The notes: generated by a model not told the origin, from the letters alone. DNA of 64,000 nucleotides from Hymenobacter nitidus (GCF_020447315.1 NZ_JAJADQ010000001.1:310001-374000), one strand, 5' to 3'; positions 38,840-47,375 are shown, counted from the first letter of the stretch. Translations and numbers: made by a program.

Positions 38840-39340
38840 ATGGAAGGCTTCACCTGCTCCCGCTGCAATGAATTTCACGACGAGCTGCCGATGTGCTTTG
38901 GCGCGGAATTTCCGGACTACTACTTCAGCGTGCCACCGGAAGAACGCGCGGCCAGAATAGAGTACAGCCAGGATTGGTGCGTGGTCGACGAGGCCTATTT
39001 CTTCGTGCGAGGGCGCATCGAAATTCCCGTTATCGACTCGGACGAGGTGTTCTGCTGGAACGTCTGGACCAGTTTGAGTGAAAAAAGCTTTTTGCGCAGC
39101 CAGGATGTTTGGAATGACCCGGCGCGAGTAAATGAGCCAGCCTATTTTGGCTGGCTGCAAACTATCGTACCGGGGTATCCGGATACACGTAGCATCAAAA
39201 CGAGAGAACACACGCAAGCTCTAGGCACTATTCCACGGGTCGAGGTTTTTGAAGAAGACCATCCGCTGACTATCGAACAGCGAGAAGGAATTACCTGGCA
39301 ACGCGTGCATGAGCTGGTTGAAACCGTGCTACACGGCTAA
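38840..39340 (+). CDS. DUF2199 domain protein
   Basis: A 166-residue cytosolic protein matching DUF2199: it opens FTCSRCNEFHDELPMCFGAEFPDYY (a CxxC zinc-ribbon-like start with a third Cys) and continues with DEAYFFVRGRIEIPVIDSDEVFCWNVWTSLS. Function of the family is unknown. The start at 38840 is chosen since the upstream open frame runs inside ccoI and ccoS. Its 3' end overlaps the convergent membrane protein gene by 12 bases. It seems an independent insertion between the two oxidase gene blocks; its lower GC and more mixed codon use hint at a different history from its neighbours. Confidence 0.85.
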   Translation: MEGFTCSRCNEFHDELPMCFGAEFPDYYFSVPPEERAARIEYSQDWCVVDEAYFFVRGRIEIPVIDSDEVFCWNVWTSLSEKSFLRSQDVWNDPARVNEPAYFGWLQTIVPGYPDTRSIKTREHTQALGTIPRVEVFEEDHPLTIEQREGITWQRVHELVETVLHG

Positions 39341-40090
39341 AGAGGCAGAAGACCGTCTTGCCCTCAGCAGCTGCCGGATGGCGGCCAGGTGGGCTACCAG
39401 CACCAGGGGCACCACGCAGCTGGGCAGCCACTGAAAGGGAAAGTAGAGCACGGCCACGTTGGGCTGCTCGAAGGCCAGCTGCTGCACCGGCGAAGGCGCG
39501 GCCAGCACCGCGTGCCCCACAATATTGAAAAGTAACCCCAGACACAGCACATTCCAGAGCAACAAGCCGGTGGAACCCAGCCGCTGCCACCGGAACGCCA
39601 GCATGTAAACCAGGGGCGCGCTCAGGCCGGAGAGAATGTCCCAGTTGCGGCCCTCGAAGGTCATGAGCCGGGGCACCGCGCCGTAGAAAAACAGCCCCAG
39701 CAGCACCAGCTCCACCGGCACGCGCACGGTGTGCAGCAGCGTCAGGTAGTCGGGGCGCAGCGCGTCGAGGTAGGCCCGGCCGCGGGAGGTGAACAGCAGC
39801 CCGGCAATGAGCAGCAGGGCCGGCCCCAGGGCCCACAGCAGCCGGGGCGGCCGGGCCGAAGTAACGGTGTAGAACCCGCTCAGCCCCAGTTTGGCCTGCA
39901 CCAGCAGCCAAGCGAGCAGCAGCCCCAGGGTGAAGCGGGAGTTGCGGGCTGCCCGGTAGAACAGCAAGACGGCCGCGGCGGTAGTCAGCCCGAAGGCCAG
40001 GCCCAGGGCAGCGGGTACGTTTTCTATGAGGCAGGGGGCGTGTGGTGAGCAGCAAAGGAAGCACACCACCCCCACGCCGGCACTTGCCAA
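39329..40090 (-). CDS. Polytopic membrane protein of unknown function
   Basis: Up to 253 residues with seven hydrophobic helices (from about residue 25 to 240), for example LGLAFGLTTAAAVLLFY, VELVLLGLFFYGAVP and LLLWNVLCLGLLFNIVGHAVL. No family is recognised. The start is uncertain: TTG 40090 is the longest form, and GTG codons a few residues later would remove a short Cys-rich lead. It overlaps the convergent DUF2199 gene by 12 bases at its 3' end and lies 11 bases after the Crp/Fnr regulator stop, so the two are probably cotranscribed. Confidence 0.65.
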   Translation of the reverse strand: MASAGVGVVCFLCCSPHAPCLIENVPAALGLAFGLTTAAAVLLFYRAARNSRFTLGLLLAWLLVQAKLGLSGFYTVTSARPPRLLWALGPALLLIAGLLFTSRGRAYLDALRPDYLTLLHTVRVPVELVLLGLFFYGAVPRLMTFEGRNWDILSGLSAPLVYMLAFRWQRLGSTGLLLWNVLCLGLLFNIVGHAVLAAPSPVQQLAFEQPNVAVLYFPFQWLPSCVVPLVLVAHLAAIRQLLRARRSSASLAV

Positions 40091-40101
40091 ATGACAAGAA
40101 A

Positions 40102-40692
40102 TCAGGCCGGCTCGGGGCCGCGGCTGCCGGCCCGGATGCGGCTCAGGGACGAATCGGTAACGCCCAGGTAAGAGGCAATGTGCTTGAGGGGCACCTGCTG
40201 CAGAATCTCGGGGCTGCTGTGCAGCAGAGCTTCGTAGCGGGCCGCGGCGGAGGTGGTCGTCAGGGCCAGCAGGCGGGTTTTGAGCCGCGTCAGCTCCCGC
40301 ACCAGCACCGAGCGGCCAAACTCCCGAAACTCGGGCCGGGCGTGAAACAGGCCGTTGAGCTGGGCGTAGCTGATGCCCCAGCCCGCGCTGTCGGTCAGGG
40401 CCTGCAGGGTTTCCTGGGACGGCGTGCGGTTAAAGAACGAAGCCACTTCCAGGGCCACCTGCCCGACCGAGAAAAAACCGGTCGTCACGTCGTTGCCATC
40501 CTCATCGAGGGCAAACGCGCGCAGCAGGCCCTGGTCCAGAAACAGGTATTCGTCGCTGACCTGGCCGGCCGGTAATAACAGCTCGTGCCGGGCCAGCGTG
40601 CGGCGCGTGAAGCCGGCGGCAATTTCGGCGGCCTGAGCCGCGCTGATCAGGCCGGTGCTCTGGAAAAAGCGGATGAGCGGTTCTCGGGTCAT
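40102..40692 (-). CDS. Crp/Fnr family regulator, cysteine-free
   Basis: A 196-residue transcription factor with an N-terminal cNMP-binding-like barrel (about 20-115) and a short C-terminal helix-turn-helix (about 150-190, PLKHIASYLGVTDSSLSRIR). There are no cysteines, so no FNR-type iron-sulfur cluster, and the recognition helix has Ser instead of the Glu that reads TGA in CRP/FNR. It belongs to the large Bacteroidota group of small Crp-like proteins with unknown ligands. It is divergent from ccoNO across a 210-base gap that holds the TGACATTCGTCA palindrome. Confidence 0.88.
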   Translation of the reverse strand: MTREPLIRFFQSTGLISAAQAAEIAAGFTRRTLARHELLLPAGQVSDEYLFLDQGLLRAFALDEDGNDVTTGFFSVGQVALEVASFFNRTPSQETLQALTDSAGWGISYAQLNGLFHARPEFREFGRSVLVRELTRLKTRLLALTTTSAAARYEALLHSSPEILQQVPLKHIASYLGVTDSSLSRIRAGSRGPEPA

Positions 40693-40830
40693 GGAGCTGG
40701 GGGGCGCAGGTGGTCAGGGCAAGACTGCGGCGGCGCAAACTACACTATTTGTCCCGGGCAAAAAGCCCCCACCGCGCCTTGATTCGGGCGGCACGCCCGG
40801 AGCCCTAGTGACATCAATCAGGACCTGGGC

Positions 40831-40873
40831 TGACATTCGTCATCTTTTCCAAAACCGCCTTGCAGGACCTTTG
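40831..40873 (+). promoter_or_regulatory. Putative CRP/FNR-type operator and promoter of ccoNO
   Basis: TGACATTCGTCA (40831-40842), then 23 bases, then GACCTTTG (40866-40873), identical in layout to the ccoI site. If transcription starts about six bases after CTTTG, the palindrome is centred near -42, the class II activator position. The ccoNO start follows 29 bases later. Confidence 0.7.
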
Positions 40874-40902
40874 AGCAAGTAAAACATCTACTTCTGAAGG
40901 CT

Positions 40903-43116
40903 ATGCAAGTCGAACCCCTACCGCCGGTTGTCGCGCCTCACCCGCCGCTGGTACCCTCCACGCCCGCCCGGGCCGTCGACACCTTTTTCTACGACAACAA
41001 GATTGTGCGCGACTTCGGGGTGGCCACCGTCATCTGGGGCATCATCGGTATGCTGGTGGGGGTGCTGGCCGCGTTTCAGCTGGCCCGCCCCGAGCTGAAC
41101 ATGGGCACGGCCTACACCACCTTCGGCCGCATCCGCCCGCTGCACACCAACGCCGTAATTTTCGCCTTCGTCGGCAACGGCATCTTCACCGGCGTGTACT
41201 ACTCCTTGCAGCGCCTGTGCAAAGCCCGGATGTTCTCCGATAAGCTCAGCAAGCTCCACTTCTGGGGCTGGCAGCTCATCATTCTCTCGGCCGTGGCCAC
41301 CCTGCCCCTGGGCTTTACTACCAGCAAGGAATACGCCGAGCTGGAGTGGCCCATCGACATTGCCATTACCCTGGTCTGGGTGGTCTTTGGCTGGAACATG
41401 TTCGGCACCATTGCCCGCCGCCGCGAGCGGCACCTGTACGTGGGCATCTGGTTCTACATTGCCACTTTCCTGACGGTAGCTGTGCTGCACATCGTCAACT
41501 CGATGGCCGTGCCGGTGAGCTTTATGAAAAGTTACTCCCTGTACGCCGGCGTGCAGGATGCCCTGGTACAGTGGTGGTACGGCCACAACGCGGTGGCCTT
41601 CTTCCTGACCACGCCCTACCTGGGCCTCATGTACTACTTCCTGCCCAAAGCCGCCGAGCGGCCGGTGTATTCCTACCGCCTGAGCATCATCCACTTCTGG
41701 TCCCTGATCTTCATCTACATCTGGGCGGGGCCCCACCACTTGCTCTACACCGCCCTGCCCGACTGGGCCCAGAGCCTGGGCGTGGCCTTCTCGGTGATGC
41801 TGATTGCCCCCAGCTGGGGCGGCATGATCAACGGGCTGCTGACCCTGCGCGGCGCCTGGGACAAAGTGCGCGAGGAGCCCGTGCTCAAGTTCTTCGTGGT
41901 GGCCGTAACGGCCTACGGCATGGCCACCTTCGAGGGCCCGATGCTGAGTTTGAAGAACGTGAATGCCATTGCCCACTTCACCGATTGGATTGTGGCGCAC
42001 GTGCACGTGGGCGCTCTGGGCTGGAACGGCTTCCTGACCTTCGGCATGCTCTACTGGCTGTGGCCCCGCCTCTACCGCACGCCCCTGCACTCCAAGAAGT
42101 TGGCCAACACGCACTTCTGGCTGGGCACCCTGGGCATCCTGTTCTACGCCCTGCCCATGTACTGGGCCGGTTTCACCCAGGGCCTGATGTGGAAGCAGTT
42201 TAATGCCGAGGGCATGCTGCAGTACCCCAACTTCCTGGAAACCGTGCTCAATCTGGTGCCCATGTACTACCTGCGCGGCATCGGCGGGGTGCTCTACCTG
42301 AGCGGCGTGTTCGTGATGCTGTATAACCTCATCAAAACCGCCAGTGCCGGCACTTTGCTGACCGACGAAAAGGCCCAGGCCGCGCCCTTGCTGCCCGAAG
42401 CTCAGGACCCGCACGCCCAGGGCGGCCACTGGCACCGCTGGGTCGAGCGGCGGCCCTTCCAGCTGGCCGTGGGTGCCACCATTGCCATTCTCATTGGCGG
42501 CGCTATCGAGATGATTCCCACGTTTTTGGTGGAAAGCAACGTACCCACCATTGCTTCCGTGAAGCCTTATACCTCGCTCGAGCTGCAGGGCCGTGACCTC
42601 TACATCAAGGAGGGCTGCTCGAACTGCCACACCCAGATGGTGCGCCCCTTCCGCTCCGAAACCGAGCGGTACGGGGAGTACAGCAAAGCCGGCGAATTTG
42701 TGTACGACCGGCCCTTCCTGTGGGGCTCCAAGCGCACCGGCCCCGATTTGCACCGCGTGGGCCAGAAATACCCGCACTCCTGGCACTACAACCACATGCT
42801 GGACCCCACCAGTATGTCGCCCGGCTCGATTATGCCTGCCTACCCCTGGCTGTTCGACAACGACATCGACTACAGCACGCTGCCCAAGAAAATCACGGTG
42901 CTGCGCGACCTGGGCACGCCCTACCCCGCCGGCTTCGAGCAGCAGGCCGTAGCCGACGCCCGCCGTCAGGCCCAGGGTATCGTGGCCGAGCTGAAGAAGG
43001 AGGAAATCGAGGTGAAGTCCGACAAGGAAATCGTGGCCCTGATTGCCTACCTGCAGCGCCTGGGCACCGACATCAAAGTGAAGCCCGAGCAAGTAGCGGC
43101 CACCTCCGCCGAGTAA
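40903..43116 (+). CDS. ccoN: cbb3-type cytochrome oxidase fused subunits I/II (CcoNO)
   Basis: Catalytic core of the high-affinity cbb3 oxidase, fused with the cytochrome c subunit. Residues about 20-480 are the 12-helix CcoN with haem and CuB histidines (RPLHTNAVIF, VQWWYGHNAV, IWAGPHHLLYT, WIVAHVHVGALG). After a linker and a further helix (about 525-545) comes a CcoO domain with one c-haem site CSNCH at 572-576, MVRPFRSETERYGEYS and a Met ligand near SMSPGSIMPAYPWL. The 737-residue fusion is known from Bacteroidota. First gene of a long unit continuing to the TauE-like gene. Confidence 0.96.
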   Translation: MQVEPLPPVVAPHPPLVPSTPARAVDTFFYDNKIVRDFGVATVIWGIIGMLVGVLAAFQLARPELNMGTAYTTFGRIRPLHTNAVIFAFVGNGIFTGVYYSLQRLCKARMFSDKLSKLHFWGWQLIILSAVATLPLGFTTSKEYAELEWPIDIAITLVWVVFGWNMFGTIARRRERHLYVGIWFYIATFLTVAVLHIVNSMAVPVSFMKSYSLYAGVQDALVQWWYGHNAVAFFLTTPYLGLMYYFLPKAAERPVYSYRLSIIHFWSLIFIYIWAGPHHLLYTALPDWAQSLGVAFSVMLIAPSWGGMINGLLTLRGAWDKVREEPVLKFFVVAVTAYGMATFEGPMLSLKNVNAIAHFTDWIVAHVHVGALGWNGFLTFGMLYWLWPRLYRTPLHSKKLANTHFWLGTLGILFYALPMYWAGFTQGLMWKQFNAEGMLQYPNFLETVLNLVPMYYLRGIGGVLYLSGVFVMLYNLIKTASAGTLLTDEKAQAAPLLPEAQDPHAQGGHWHRWVERRPFQLAVGATIAILIGGAIEMIPTFLVESNVPTIASVKPYTSLELQGRDLYIKEGCSNCHTQMVRPFRSETERYGEYSKAGEFVYDRPFLWGSKRTGPDLHRVGQKYPHSWHYNHMLDPTSMSPGSIMPAYPWLFDNDIDYSTLPKKITVLRDLGTPYPAGFEQQAVADARRQAQGIVAELKKEEIEVKSDKEIVALIAYLQRLGTDIKVKPEQVAATSAE

Positions 43117-43136
43117 CCTAAACCGACCCCAACGCC

Positions 43137-43346
43137 ATGCATAAGAACGTGCTGCAATCCATAGCCGGCATTGAGATTTACCCACTCATTTCCCTGGCCA
43201 TCTTCTTCCTCTTTTTCCTGGGCCTGCTGACCTACGTGGTGCTAGCCAACCGCCAGCACATCAGCGCCATGAGCCAGCTACCACTGGCCAATGACCCCTC
43301 CGACGACACCCTTCCCTACCACCTTAACCACGACGTGATATGCTAA
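43137..43346 (+). CDS. ccoQ: CcoQ-like small oxidase subunit
   Basis: A 69-residue protein with one membrane helix (about 15-38, YPLISLAIFFLFFLGLLTYVV) and a short polar tail, in the usual CcoQ position right after ccoNO (20 bases). CcoQ stabilises cbb3 oxidase. Sequence conservation in this family is low, so position carries much of the weight. Its stop overlaps the start of the following small gene (ATGCTAA). Confidence 0.82.
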   Translation: MHKNVLQSIAGIEIYPLISLAIFFLFFLGLLTYVVLANRQHISAMSQLPLANDPSDDTLPYHLNHDVIC

Positions 43347-43615
43347 CCAAACGCGCTTTCCTGCTGACTCTGATGGGCCTGCTTACGGGCTACCTGGCAG
43401 AAGCTCAATCGGCTGCGCCGGCTGCCGGTCCCACTCCTTCCTACGTGCTGAGCCTGGCCGTGTACGCCGTGGGAGCAGTGGTACTGATTTTCGGGGTCAT
43501 GACGGCCGTATCCCTGGCGGCAGTGGCCACTGAGGCCGCGCTACACGAAGAGCCCGCCGCTACGCCGGTAGCCACCGCGGCCCCCGAGCCCACCGAGCAG
43601 AAAGTAGCCGCATGA
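43340..43615 (+). CDS. Unknown small membrane protein between ccoQ and ccoP
   Basis: A 91-residue protein: signal-like N-terminus (MLTKRAFLLTLMGLLTGYLAEAQ), one further membrane helix (about 34-58, YVLSLAVYAVGAVVLIFGVMT) and an Ala/Pro/Glu-rich tail. It overlaps ccoQ by seven bases and ccoP by four (ATGA), so it is translated within the oxidase core genes. No family is recognised. It may be a lineage-specific cbb3 subunit or assembly helper; that is inferred from position only. Confidence 0.75.
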   Translation: MLTKRAFLLTLMGLLTGYLAEAQSAAPAAGPTPSYVLSLAVYAVGAVVLIFGVMTAVSLAAVATEAALHEEPAATPVATAAPEPTEQKVAA

Positions 43616-44490
43616 GCCTGGTACCGAACCTTCTGCGCGGCGCGGCCACTCTGCTGCTGCTGACCACCGGGGATGCCCAGGCCCAGACCGACGCCCCAGT
43701 GGCGCCGCCCGCCCCGGCCGACAGTCAGGCTATGCTGCTCTGGTTTCTGCTGGGCGCCCTGGCGCTGGTGGTGGCCCTGGTAGCGCTGCTGTTCACGGCC
43801 CTGGTTATCCGGCTGCGGCCCCAGCTGCGCCGCATCTACGAGCTGCCCACCGTGCGCGGCTCCTGGAGCGGGCAGGTACTGGGCCTGCTCGTGGGCGACG
43901 CGGTGCTGGTGCGAGGCGAGGTGCGCGACGAAATCCTGGACCACGACTACGACGGCATCCACGAGTTCGACAACGACCTGCCACCGTGGTGGAAATACAG
44001 CTTCTACGCCACCATCCTGTTTGCCATCGGCTACCTGGGCTACTACCACGTGAGCCAGAGCGGCCAGCTGCAGGGCGACGAATACGCCGCCGAAATGCAG
44101 CAGGCGGCCCTGCTCATCTCGGCCGATGCCGACGACCCCAACAAGCTCACCACCTACGCGGCCCTTACCGCGGCCGGGGACCTGAGCAGCGGCAAAAGCC
44201 TGTTTGTGACCAACTGCGCGCCCTGCCACGGCGTGAATGCCGAGGGCAAAGTAGGCCCCAACCTGACCGACGAGTACTGGCTGCACGGCGGCGAGGTGAA
44301 CCACGTCTACAAGACCATCAAGTTCGGGGTACCTAGTAAGGGCATGGTGGCCTGGAAAGGCAAGCTCTCGGGCAAGCAGATTCTGCAGGTCAGCTCCTAC
44401 CTGCTCAGCCTGCAGGGCTCGAACCCGGCCGGCGCCAAAGAGCCCCAGGGCGAAAAGGAAGCCCCCACCAAACCGGTGGCCAAGCTCTAG
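43612..44490 (+). CDS. ccoP: cbb3 oxidase subunit CcoP, mono-haem form
   Basis: Electron-entry subunit of the cbb3 oxidase. The 292-residue protein has a cleavable or anchoring N-terminus, helices at about 43-66 and 127-148, the CcoP signature DGIHEFDNDLPPWWKY before the second helix, and one cytochrome c domain with CAPCH at 202-206 (SGKSLFVTNCAPCHGVNAEG). Proteobacterial CcoP has two such haem sites; here only one exists, as reported for Bacteroidota forms. The start overlaps the preceding stop (ATGA). A palindromic repeat separates it from ccoG. Confidence 0.93.
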   Translation: MSLVPNLLRGAATLLLLTTGDAQAQTDAPVAPPAPADSQAMLLWFLLGALALVVALVALLFTALVIRLRPQLRRIYELPTVRGSWSGQVLGLLVGDAVLVRGEVRDEILDHDYDGIHEFDNDLPPWWKYSFYATILFAIGYLGYYHVSQSGQLQGDEYAAEMQQAALLISADADDPNKLTTYAALTAAGDLSSGKSLFVTNCAPCHGVNAEGKVGPNLTDEYWLHGGEVNHVYKTIKFGVPSKGMVAWKGKLSGKQILQVSSYLLSLQGSNPAGAKEPQGEKEAPTKPVAKL

Positions 44491-44550
44491 CCAGACGACA
44501 AAAGCCCAGTCTATTCCCTCACCTATTCCATAATGCTGCACCGCCGCCGT

Positions 44551-44593
44551 GGCTCCCCCTCTCCTCTTTCGGAGAGGGGGCCGGGGGGTGAGG
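44551..44593 (+). repeat. Third copy of G-rich palindromic repeat (REP-like)
   Basis: GGCTCCCCCTCTCC is followed by a 6-base loop and GGAGAGGGGG plus the tail CCGGGGGGTGAGG. It is nearly identical to the two inverted copies at 21807-21846 and 21948-21986. It lies between ccoP and ccoG, 16 bases before the ccoG start, where it could cover the start region or separate expression of the two genes. Confidence 0.85.
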
Positions 44594-44608
44594 CGCACGT
44601 CAGAACTC

Positions 44609-46018
44609 ATGCCCCATACCCCAACCCAGCCCGCCGCGTCGTTCCGCGACTCCATTGCCACGGTGGACGCGGCCGGCAAGCGGGTGTGGCTCTATCCCAA
44701 AAAGCCCAACGGGCGCCTGTATAATTACCGCAAGTGGCTGAGCTACGGCCTGCTGGCCCTGCTGTTTGCCGGCCCCTGGCTGCGCATCAACGAGCTGCCG
44801 CTGCTGATGCTGAACCTACCGGCGCGGCGCTTCATCATTCTGGGGCAGATTTTCTGGCCCCAGGACTTCTTCATCCTCTTGCTGGCCACGCTCACCTTTG
44901 TGCTGTTCATCATCGTTTTCACGGTGGTGTATGGGCGGGTGTTCTGCGGCTGGGTGTGTCCTCAGACCATCTTCCTGGAAATGGTATTTCGCCGCATCGA
45001 GTACTGGCTCGAAGGCGACGCGCCCCAGCAGAAGGCTCTCGACCGGGCCCCCTGGGACTGGAACAAAACCTGGCGCAAAATCACCAAGCACGCGCTGTTT
45101 CTGGCCTTGTCCTTTCTGATTGCCAACACCTTTCTGGCCTACATTATCGGCACGGATGAGCTGGTGAAAATCGTGACAGATAAGCCCGCCGAGCACCTGG
45201 GCGGCCTGGCCTCGATGGTCTTGTTCACGGGCGTGTTCTACGCCGTATTTGCCCGGTTCCGGGAGCAGGTTTGCACCATTGCCTGCCCCTACGGCCGCCT
45301 GCAGGGCGTATTGCTCGACCAAAACAGCCTCGTGGTGGCCTACGACTACAAGCGGGGCGAGCCGCGGGAGAAAATGCGCAAAAACCAGCCGCGCACCGCC
45401 GGCGACTGTATCGACTGCCACCAGTGCGTGCAGGTGTGCCCCACCGGCATCGATATCCGCAACGGGGCCCAGCAGATGGAATGCACCAACTGCACGGCCT
45501 GCATCGACGCCTGCAACACGATTATGAACCTGGTGAACCTGCCCGGGGGCTTGATTCGCCACGCCTCCGAGCACGACATTGCCCAGGGCACCAAGCCGCG
45601 CTTCACGGGCCGCATGAAGGTGCTCTCGGGGGTGCTGGCCCTGCTGCTGCTGGTGCTCACGGGTCTGCTCGTGTCGCGCTCCAACGTGCAGGCCACGGTG
45701 CTGCGCACCCCGGGCCAGCTGTTTCAGAAAACCGACCACGGCACCATCACCAACCTCTACAACATCTCGGTTATCAACAAAACCAATCGGCCCTACCCCC
45801 TGACGCTGCGGGTGCTGGAGCCGGCCCAGGGCACTATTTCCCTGGTGGGTGCGGCCAGCCTCAAGCTACCAGCCCAGGGTATCACCGAAGGCGTATTCTT
45901 CGCCGAGCTGCCCCGCCCCGCCCTGCACCACACCAACCAGAAAATCCGCATCGGCCTGTTCAGCGGCAACGAGCTGATTGCCGAAACCAGCACCAAGTTT
46001 CTGGGCCCGGTGCAGTAG
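44609..46018 (+). CDS. ccoG: cbb3 oxidase accessory protein CcoG (FixG)
   Basis: A 469-residue membrane iron-sulfur protein needed for copper handling in cbb3 biogenesis. It has about five membrane helices, the CGWVCPQTIFLEM motif early on, two ferredoxin-type cluster sites (CIDCHQCVQVCP from residue 267 and CTNCTACIDACN from residue 292) and a C-terminal immunoglobulin-like periplasmic domain (about 375-465). The start at 44609 is used: the longer frame begins in the palindromic repeat. Usual order ccoNOQP-ccoG-ccoH. Confidence 0.95.
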   Translation: MPHTPTQPAASFRDSIATVDAAGKRVWLYPKKPNGRLYNYRKWLSYGLLALLFAGPWLRINELPLLMLNLPARRFIILGQIFWPQDFFILLLATLTFVLFIIVFTVVYGRVFCGWVCPQTIFLEMVFRRIEYWLEGDAPQQKALDRAPWDWNKTWRKITKHALFLALSFLIANTFLAYIIGTDELVKIVTDKPAEHLGGLASMVLFTGVFYAVFARFREQVCTIACPYGRLQGVLLDQNSLVVAYDYKRGEPREKMRKNQPRTAGDCIDCHQCVQVCPTGIDIRNGAQQMECTNCTACIDACNTIMNLVNLPGGLIRHASEHDIAQGTKPRFTGRMKVLSGVLALLLLVLTGLLVSRSNVQATVLRTPGQLFQKTDHGTITNLYNISVINKTNRPYPLTLRVLEPAQGTISLVGAASLKLPAQGITEGVFFAELPRPALHHTNQKIRIGLFSGNELIAETSTKFLGPVQ

Positions 46019-46097
46019 GCCCGGACAGCTTATCCTGAACGCTCCGCCCGACGGTCTTTTCACCAGTACTCCGCGCCGCCCCGGCGCTACCTCAACC

Positions 46098-46571
46098 ATG
46101 GCTACTACCACTTCTTCCCAGCGCACCATCTGGCCCTACGCCATCATCCTGACCTTCGTGCTGTTTGCCAGCTACATCGGCTACATGGTGCAACAGGCCG
46201 TGCGCACCCGCGTCGACCTGGTCAGTGCCGACTACTACCAGCAGGAGTTGCGCTACCAACAGCGCATGGAAACCGTGGCCCGCACCGCCGCCCTGCCCGC
46301 GCCTGTGCAGGTGCTCCACGATGCGGCCACGCGCCGCCTCACGCTGCAGCTACCCGCCGATCTGGCCCGCCAGAACCCGCAGGGGCAGATTCACTTCTTC
46401 CGTCCCTCCAACCAGCAGCTCGATTTTAGCCTGCCCCTGCAGCTGACTACGGCCGCCGAGCAGCACCTGAGCACGGCCCGCCTGCAGCCCGGCTTCTGGC
46501 GCATCCGCATCGATTTCACCGCGGGCGGACAGGCCTATTTCGTGGAGAGGAATATCACCCTGGGCAACTGA
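46098..46571 (+). CDS. ccoH: FixH/CcoH-like protein
   Basis: A 157-residue protein with one N-terminal membrane helix (about 12-34, WPYAIILTFVLFASYIGYMV) and a periplasmic beta domain. The early VDLVSADYYQQELRYQQRM matches the FixH family signature (L-V-x-x-D/N-Y-Y-x-x-x-x-x-Y). FixH/CcoH interacts with the cbb3 core and CcoI during assembly. It follows ccoG by 79 bases. The longer upstream frame overlaps ccoG and is rejected. Confidence 0.88.
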   Translation: MATTTSSQRTIWPYAIILTFVLFASYIGYMVQQAVRTRVDLVSADYYQQELRYQQRMETVARTAALPAPVQVLHDAATRRLTLQLPADLARQNPQGQIHFFRPSNQQLDFSLPLQLTTAAEQHLSTARLQPGFWRIRIDFTAGGQAYFVERNITLGN

Positions 46572-46625
46572 TTTTTGTCATGGGCGCCCAGACCGGGGCG
46601 GCGGAACTTGCCGACAGTTTCCGTC

Positions 46626-47375
46626 ATGCTTCTTTTCGCGCTTGCCATGCTTTGGGCCGGGTTTGTTTTCGGGTTTTTGGGTAGCTTCCACTGCATCGGC
46701 ATGTGCGGGGCCATTGCCCTGGCGCTGCCCGGCCGCGCCGACGCGGCGTCGGCCTCGGCCCGCTACGTGGGTGGCCGCTTGCTCTACAACCTGGGCCGCG
46801 TGACGACCTATGCTACGCTGGGTGCCGCCTCGGGCCTGGTGGGCCAGAGCCTGCGCCTGGCCGGCCTGCAGCAGGGCCTCTCCATTGCCTCCGGTTTGCT
46901 GATTCTGCTGCTCATCGGTCTGCCCCAGCGCTACGCCGACCAGCTCAGCTCCCGGCTAGGCTTTAGCCGGCCCCTGGCCTGGGTGAAAAACCAGCTGTCC
47001 CGCCTGTTTCAGCAGTACTCGTGGCGGGCGCTGTACGGCGCCGGGCTGCTCAATGGTCTCTTGCCCTGTGGCCTGGTGTACCTGGCCCTGGCCGGGGCCC
47101 TGAGCGCGCCCGGCGTGGCTGGCGCGGCCGCCTACATGGCCTGCTTTGGCCTGGGCACCCTGCCCCTGATGCTGGGCCTCTCCCTGACCGGGCGCCTGGT
47201 GCCCCTGCGCTGGCGCACCCGCATGCGCCAGGCCGTGCCCTACGCTGCCTCGGTGCTGGCCGTGCTCTTCATCGTGCGGGGCCTGGGCCTGGGCATTCCC
47301 TACCTCAGTCCGCAGCTAGGCCACGACGCGCCCAAGGCCGCTACTGCGCCAAGCTCCGTGCACTATTGCCGCTAG
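46626..47375 (+). CDS. DsbD_2/TauE-like membrane protein of cbb3 locus
   Basis: A 249-residue protein with six to seven membrane helices. It contains the family motif FLGSFHCIGMCGAIALALP (His, Cys and Cys in the first helix region) and a second related GLLNGLLPCGLVYLALAGAL with a Pro-Cys. Proteins of this sort (often named sulfite exporter TauE/SafE, Pfam DsbD_2) are found after fixGH in many Bacteroidota and may carry copper or thiol electrons for oxidase assembly; the activity is not established. ATG 46626 is the start; the longer TTG form adds an unlikely hydrophilic lead. Confidence 0.82.
   Translation: MLLFALAMLWAGFVFGFLGSFHCIGMCGAIALALPGRADAASASARYVGGRLLYNLGRVTTYATLGAASGLVGQSLRLAGLQQGLSIASGLLILLLIGLPQRYADQLSSRLGFSRPLAWVKNQLSRLFQQYSWRALYGAGLLNGLLPCGLVYLALAGALSAPGVAGAAAYMACFGLGTLPLMLGLSLTGRLVPLRWRTRMRQAVPYAASVLAVLFIVRGLGLGIPYLSPQLGHDAPKAATAPSSVHYCR

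Noticed and set aside
40102..40692. FNR-type oxygen sensor
   Set aside because: The protein has no cysteine at all, so it cannot hold the 4Fe-4S cluster of FNR.
40918..43185. 755-codon open frame on the minus strand opposite ccoNO
   Set aside because: It is an antisense shadow of a certain cbb3 gene, rich in Gly, His, Val and Gln with no domain; GC-rich codon bias keeps the frame open.
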